Shown here: positions 59,844 to 64,000 of the stretch, piece by piece
Numbering within the stretch: the first letter of the stretch is position 1
Layout of the letters: each line of letters opens with the position of its first letter
From: Brassica napus
Lineage: Eukaryota; Streptophyta; Magnoliopsida; Brassicales; Brassicaceae
Assembly (NCBI RefSeq): GCF_020379485.1
Contig: NC_063452.1
Location: forward strand, 31,581,608 to 31,645,607
DNA length: 64,000 bases
Reading direction: 5' to 3'
Notes under the pieces: model-generated
What the model was told of the DNA's origin: nothing
Database searches by the model: none
The model's input: only the letters and a program-made list of their open reading frames with translations
Position numbers and translations under genes: made by a program

Positions 59844-60288
59844 ATTTTTTATGAATCAAATTCATGTGTAAATAGAGTAAGAGGGAGGATGAAGATATGG
59901 AGTGAATGAAGAGGAAGAGGAGTGCTTGTATTTATAGTTTAAATCCTGCCGACAGACCGAGGAAATTCCGACGGAATTCCGACGGAAAAGGCTAGTTCGT
60001 CGGAATTTCCTCGGAATTTTGTAAAATCCCCCAACGGTTCTCCAACGGCTATAATATTTCCTCGGAACTCATCGGTTTTTTCCGAGGAACCCATTTTTCC
60101 TCGGAATTTCCTCGGAATATATCGACGGATTAATATTTCCTCGGAATTCCGTCGGTATATTCCGAGAAAATTCCGAGGAAACCCAATTTTGTGTTTCCTC
60201 GGAATTTCCTCGGAAATTCCTCGGGATATTCCGAGGATTTCATTTTCCGTCGGAATGTCCGTCAGAATACCGCTGTTTTCTTGTAGTG

Positions 60289-60950
60289 AAAGATTCTCGA
60301 AAATCTAGATCTTTTTTTTATTGTCCTCAGTTTTAGTTCACTAAAAATAATAAAAAAAATTCTTTTACAATTGAAATGACATAAACATAATAAAATAAAC
60401 AGAATAAAGAAATTACATTAACATAGGCTAACTGAAAATTTATTAAACAACTACGGTTAATAAGAATTTATTTATTAATTCACTGTAAAATTATTATTAA
60501 AGATTCTCGGAAATCAAGATCTTTTTTGTTATCGTCCTCAGTTTTAGTTCACCAAAAATATGTTTCTTGGTTGAGATTATATAAATCTAGCATAGAACCA
60601 GTAACAGAAGTGTCATCTACAAAAATCTATTCTTTGGGTCAAAGTCTCAAAAATTGTTGGCATAAGAAAATAATGTTGAACCATATTATGTTGGTATATA
60701 TTATGATATGAACTAACTTCCTTTTTTTTTGGCCAACATAATGATATAATGTTGATATGAACAAACTTTTATGCGGAATGTTTGTGGGATTTACAGTTTT
60801 AAAGGTTGTATATACTGACAAATTGACTTATCGAATGTTTAATTTTATAGCAGATTTTGAATACCGGAGATGTCAAATATCTAGAACATGAAAAAAGAAA
60901 CTGATGCATAATTTCAATTAGCAACAATCAGGCGTAGGGAAAAAAAGATT
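60289..60950. other. Repeat copies 1 (end) and 2, no gene
   Basis: Contains the end of repeat copy 1 and the whole of copy 2, then AT-rich DNA leading into the coiled-coil relic. Confidence 0.5.
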
Positions 60951-61320
60951 ATGAAGGATAAGTTGATTCAGCAAGAGAAGGTGATAGTCGCTGTGATGAG
61001 TTACCACGAGGAGAAACTCAATGACCAAAATAAGTGTATGAAGCTGAGGGAAGAAAGCTCGGATATGGAAAGAAACAACTTTGAAAAGCAATTCAGTGAC
61101 TTAGCAATGAGTATGGAGCTGAAGCTAAATGACGGAGAGAAGCAACCTAAATAACGGTTTGAAGAGTAACTCCATGGCCAAAAGATGAGTATGAAGCTGA
61201 AGGAGGAAAGCTGGAACATTGAACTAAAAGCCTTGAAGAACAGTTGGAGAAGCAGCTCAATGATCAAAGGCCGAAGGAGAAAAGCTAGAAGATGGAACAA
61301 AGCAAGCTTGAAGAATCTAT
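60951..61320 (+). pseudogene. Coiled-coil protein fragment, degenerate
   Basis: A 67-codon frame starts MKDKLIQQEKVIVAVMSYHE. It is Lys/Glu-rich with an internal repeat in protein and DNA: KLNDQNKCMKLREESSDMER, then related units in shifted frames (KMSMKLKEESWNIE, and QLNDQ near 61256). It is broken by a TAA at 61152-61154 and frame changes. The pattern is long coiled coil. No family is recognised; a related relic lies at 62100-62220. Confidence 0.4.
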
Positions 61321-61380
61321 GAGAAACTTCTCCAAGAAAACAACACCAACGTGGAACACCTTAATCCATACCAGCAACTT

Positions 61381-62099
61381 TGCAACAAGGTATTAAGCCC
61401 TCTTTCAAATAGTTGTGTTTGTTGGTTGTTTCTTATTTTTGAAGTTATCTTGTTAAAGAGTTTTGTGATAATTAATTGTGTTTTCAAGATAAGCTCATAA
61501 CTGAATCTCCACTTGGAAAGATTTCCAGGTTTGCTCCCCATTTGGATGAGTATAGCTGTGACTTCTCTTAAGGCATGATACTGACAGCCTGACATCTATT
61601 GCAATTTTCCACATCACAATGATGATTGTCTTTTACAAAATAATCAAAACTTACTTCTACAAATGACATTGACATAGGCTAACTGAAAATTTATTAAATA
61701 ACTACGGTCTGTAAGAATTGTTTTTATTAATGCACTATAAAATCATTAGTAAAGATTCTCAAAAATCAAGATATTTTTTATCATTCTCAGTTTCAAATTC
61801 CTGTGAATAGACAGACCGTTCACAAAAAAAAAAAAAAAATTGATTGAGATGATAAAAACTAAAATCGATAACAAAAGCGTCATTTATAAAAAAAAAATAT
61901 TGTTCTAAGAAAATAATGTTGAAGCATATGATGGTTGTGTATATGATGATATGAAATAATTTCTAATTGGATTGTTTGTGGTATTCACAATTTTAAGGGT
62001 TGGATATACTGACAAACTGACTAATTGAATGTTTAATTTTATAGCAGATTTGAAAAATTGGAGATGTCAAATATCTAGAACATGAAAAAAAGAATCTGA
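61381..62099. other. Repeat copy 3 and flanks, no gene
   Basis: Includes repeat copy 3 (about 61595-61810). Sequence from about 61950 to 62100 parallels 60770-60900 (GGTTGGATATACTGACAAA, TAGAACATGAAAAAA), showing the duplicated unit also covers the leader of the coiled-coil relic. Confidence 0.55.
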
Positions 62100-62220
62100 T
62101 GCATAATCTCAATCAACAAAAATTGGTGATGATTGTTGTCATGAAGAGTTATGAGGAGCAACTCAGTGACCAAATGATGAATATGGAGTACAAAGAAGAA
62201 ATTTGGAAAATGGAGTGAAG
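62100..62220 (+). pseudogene. Second coiled-coil relic
   Basis: The frame MHNLNQQKLVMIVVMKSYEE continues QLSDQMMNMEYKEEIWKME to a TGA. It aligns with VMSYHEEKLNDQNKCMKLRE of the relic at 60951, so it is a second, shorter copy of the same gene fragment. Confidence 0.4.
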
Positions 62221-62524
62221 AAATCTTTGAAGAAAAGTTTGAGAAACTAAGGTCTCAAAATGTACAATATAGGCACAACCCTGGTTTAAAAAATTGGGAG
62301 ATAATTAGACACTTGAAAATTCTTCCTTTTTTAGCTATCAAATGAGTTTAGATTATGGTATTTACCTTCTCACATTCTATTAAGAGAAGCAAAAGAAGGA
62401 GAATATTCATTTTCACAGTTGAATTATTTTCACTTTTATCTTACATATGGTTTTGAAAGCTTTCAAATCAACCATCGAACTGATACATGTTATTTTAATG
62501 TTTTTAGTCGTATACTTAAGAAAA

Positions 62525-62735
62525 ACTTACATTTTTTGTAATTTTAAGTCGTTTTAAAAAATTTCAAAATATAACATATAAGAAAATTCTAATATATAAG
62601 AAAAATATAACATATAAGGTGTCCTCATTTTTGTATTTTAAAGTCGTTTTAAAAAAAAGTAACATATAAGGTTTCTTCATTTTTGTAATTTAAAGTCATT
62701 TTAAAAAAGTTCAAAATATAACATATAAGAAAAAA
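62525..62735. repeat. Short AT-rich tandem repeat
   Basis: Three units of about 60-90 bp share TTTTTGTAATTTTAAGTCG, TTTTAAAAAA and AAATATAACATATAAG. No coding potential. Confidence 0.6.
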
Positions 62736-62739
62736 TCTA

Positions 62740-63745
62740 ATTTTTTTTATTATATGGTTAATGTGATTGTTTATTTATTTTTTAATAATATAAATTTAAA
62801 CAAAAATGAAGAAAGATGCAAAAATTGTTATCAAATCTTTATTATTCATAATCATTAATTGCCATATATATGTAAATCATATTAGGTAATTCCATAGCTT
62901 TTATTTAAGGAAAGAATACACACTTCCTATATTTTAGGTTAATATAATGTTCTCTAGTGTTATATAATTATGGAATAATGTGACACCATTAGATTAAACT
63001 ATACTTTATATTACATGCTCTAGAATTCTTTGAAATAGAATTTAGAAGACATTTAGAGTGTCACTTAAGATTTGAGGTTTTTTTTAATTAATACAAAATT
63101 AAGGTTCTAATTTTTTAAATGCTTTCCAATTAATATTTAGGGGATGTAATGTTTACGTACATTAACATACACTGAAAAAACCCATCATGATATTGGCCTG
63201 CCAGATTTTTTTTTTTCAAATGTTCTTTAGCATTACCATAGCCACTCGAGCATCTGCTAACTATTAAAGATAAAGTCCTCAACATTTGTTTATTGCTCTG
63301 TTCACCTACACTGTATAGAAAAGAGCACAAATTAACAGAGCCTTTCGTGTTCAAAAAATAACAACAGAGCAATACCAGAGAACAATATTGTTGAGAAGAA
63401 AACAAAGCAAGACATTTGAAAGTTTAGGTTCATCGTCAATACAGTTTCCGCAACATTTCAAAAACCTTGAAATTAACAAAAGTGTACTTTTCATAAATAA
63501 CAAAGCAATATTTCACAAACGAACAGTTAAATGTTTTTTTAAATTCAATTGAACCATAAGAGAATCAATCACTAACTGTCGTTATTATTATGGTTAGAAG
63601 ACAATAAATCCTGAAATTTGAACCAAATTTTTGGAATACACAATTTTTGAATCAGGCTAACCAAATTTTTGTGATACACAATTTTAGAATAATAGATCCA
63701 GGCTGTTTAAATTATAAACAAGAAACTTTTATCGAATTTTTAAGT
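62740..63745. other. AT-rich intergenic DNA, no gene supported
   Basis: Contains only short ORFs. The longest (minus strand, 63405-63130, 91 codons) has no recognisable domain and no supporting splice context. Confidence 0.5.
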
Positions 63746-63749
63746 TTGT

Positions 63750-64000
63750 TTTTGACATCGAACGGTTATTCTATTACTCAAACTTGAGGTGATCTAGATA
63801 ACCAGACCGTAATAGAACAACCAATGAAACAAATTTCTCTATGAAAAAAAAACTCGCAGTTTTAACTAAAAAATCCAAAATTCCATTATGCGCTTATGGG
63901 ATGTGAGAGACTTCAGATTCAAAAATATCTCATATTTTAAAATTTTGTTACCAAAATATTTCTTCGTCATTATAGGCCTCTTTCAGCTTTTCACATACTA
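63750..64000 (-). mobile_element. LINE-d: 3' end of another L1 LINE, cut by the window edge
   Basis: Sequence from GACATCGAACGGTTATTC through AACTTGAGGTGATCTAGATA matches the 3' ends of LINE-a (23198), LINE-b (34178) and LINE-c (43867). Later parts are more diverged (premature stops in the RNase H tail). No clear long T-tail remains, so it looks older. Confidence 0.75.

Larger units (their letters stand above)
54838..60288 (-). mobile_element. CACTA element, complete ends, target duplication AAA
   Basis: Left end CACTACAAGAAAACAGC; right end GCTGTTTTCTTGTAGTG, a perfect 17-bp inverted repeat. AAA flanks both sides (54835-54837, 60289-60291). Copies 2 and 3 of the local repeat show the empty site (TATTAAAGATTCTC near 60500, AGTAAAGATTCTC near 61750). 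Subterminal regions (54855-55260, 57740-57850, 59940-60270) carry many TTCCTCGGAA and TCCGACGGAA words. Contents on the minus strand: a truncated TNPD, then a TNPA-like gene. Confidence 0.95.
54600..62240. repeat. Three diverged copies of a local repeat unit
   Basis: A block running from CTATTGCA(G/A)TTT through TAACTGAAAATTTATTAAA to AAAGATTCTC and TCAGTTT occurs three times. Copy 1 is at 54630-54837 continuing at 60289-60335; copy 2 is at about 60340-60560; copy 3 is at about 61595-61810. Copies 2 and 3 are each followed by related coiled-coil coding relics (60951-61320, 62100-62220). The CACTA element at 54838-60288 sits inside copy 1. Confidence 0.75.

Noticed and set aside
63130..63405. 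91-codon minus-strand ORF
   Set aside because: No recognisable domain, no splice context, AT-rich surroundings.

Overview
This window is plant nuclear DNA. The proteins it encodes or once encoded (Brassica-type CACTA, MULE, L1-LINE, Athila-like and Helitron/RPA families, an IQD relic, a J-domain/GPALPP gene) point to Brassicaceae, most likely a Brassica genome; that assignment rests on family resemblance, not on a database search. Introns are short and AT-rich with GT..AG borders. The region is gene-poor and built mostly of transposable elements inserted into one another. Only one ordinary host gene looks intact.

Layout. 1-3679: right part of a CACTA element with an intact TNPA-like gene, telomere-like TTTCGGG repeats and a tandemly duplicated terminus. 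4377-5706: small MULE (9-bp target duplication) with a pyrimidine-rich, possibly captured segment. 5831-12415: minus-strand Helitron-type assembly: a CTAG/hairpin 3' end, a remnant of the Rep/Hel N-terminus and a mutated RPA1-like gene. It is interrupted by a 1.67-kb CACTA-type element (7924-9597). 13183-14132: polyadenylated non-coding retroposon with a 14-bp target duplication. 14542-17860 (minus): 11-exon gene for a nuclear-type J-domain/GPALPP protein, with a 5'UTR intron. 18349-23077: 4.7-kb MULE with long TIRs, holding a dead MURA-like transposase gene and an open GRF-zinc-finger/coiled-coil/membrane gene.

23188-33866: 5'-truncated L1 LINE (LINE-a) split by a 6.7-kb Athila-like LTR element (25535-32245) that has gag and protease but no reverse transcriptase or integrase. 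34160-40580: nearly full-length but mutated LINE-b. 40814-52781: a nested stack, in which a Stowaway-like MITE contains a solo Athila-like LTR, which contains a CACTA-type element, which contains LINE-c and LINE-e. 52933-54057: 5'-truncated, frameshifted IQD gene. 54600-62240: three degenerate copies of a repeat unit, one of them cut by a complete 5.45-kb CACTA element (54838-60288) with a truncated TNPD gene and an intact TNPA-like gene. 63750-64000: start of another LINE 3' end.

How the parts relate. Many insertions can be ordered because target duplications, and sometimes paralogous empty sites, are visible in the window. Most element proteins are broken by nonsense codons and frameshifts. 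The open reading frames that remain are the J-domain gene, the GRF gene, two TNPA-like genes, a 306-aa LINE-c RNase H segment and the long LINE-e reverse transcriptase segment. All splice models and boundaries were read by eye.
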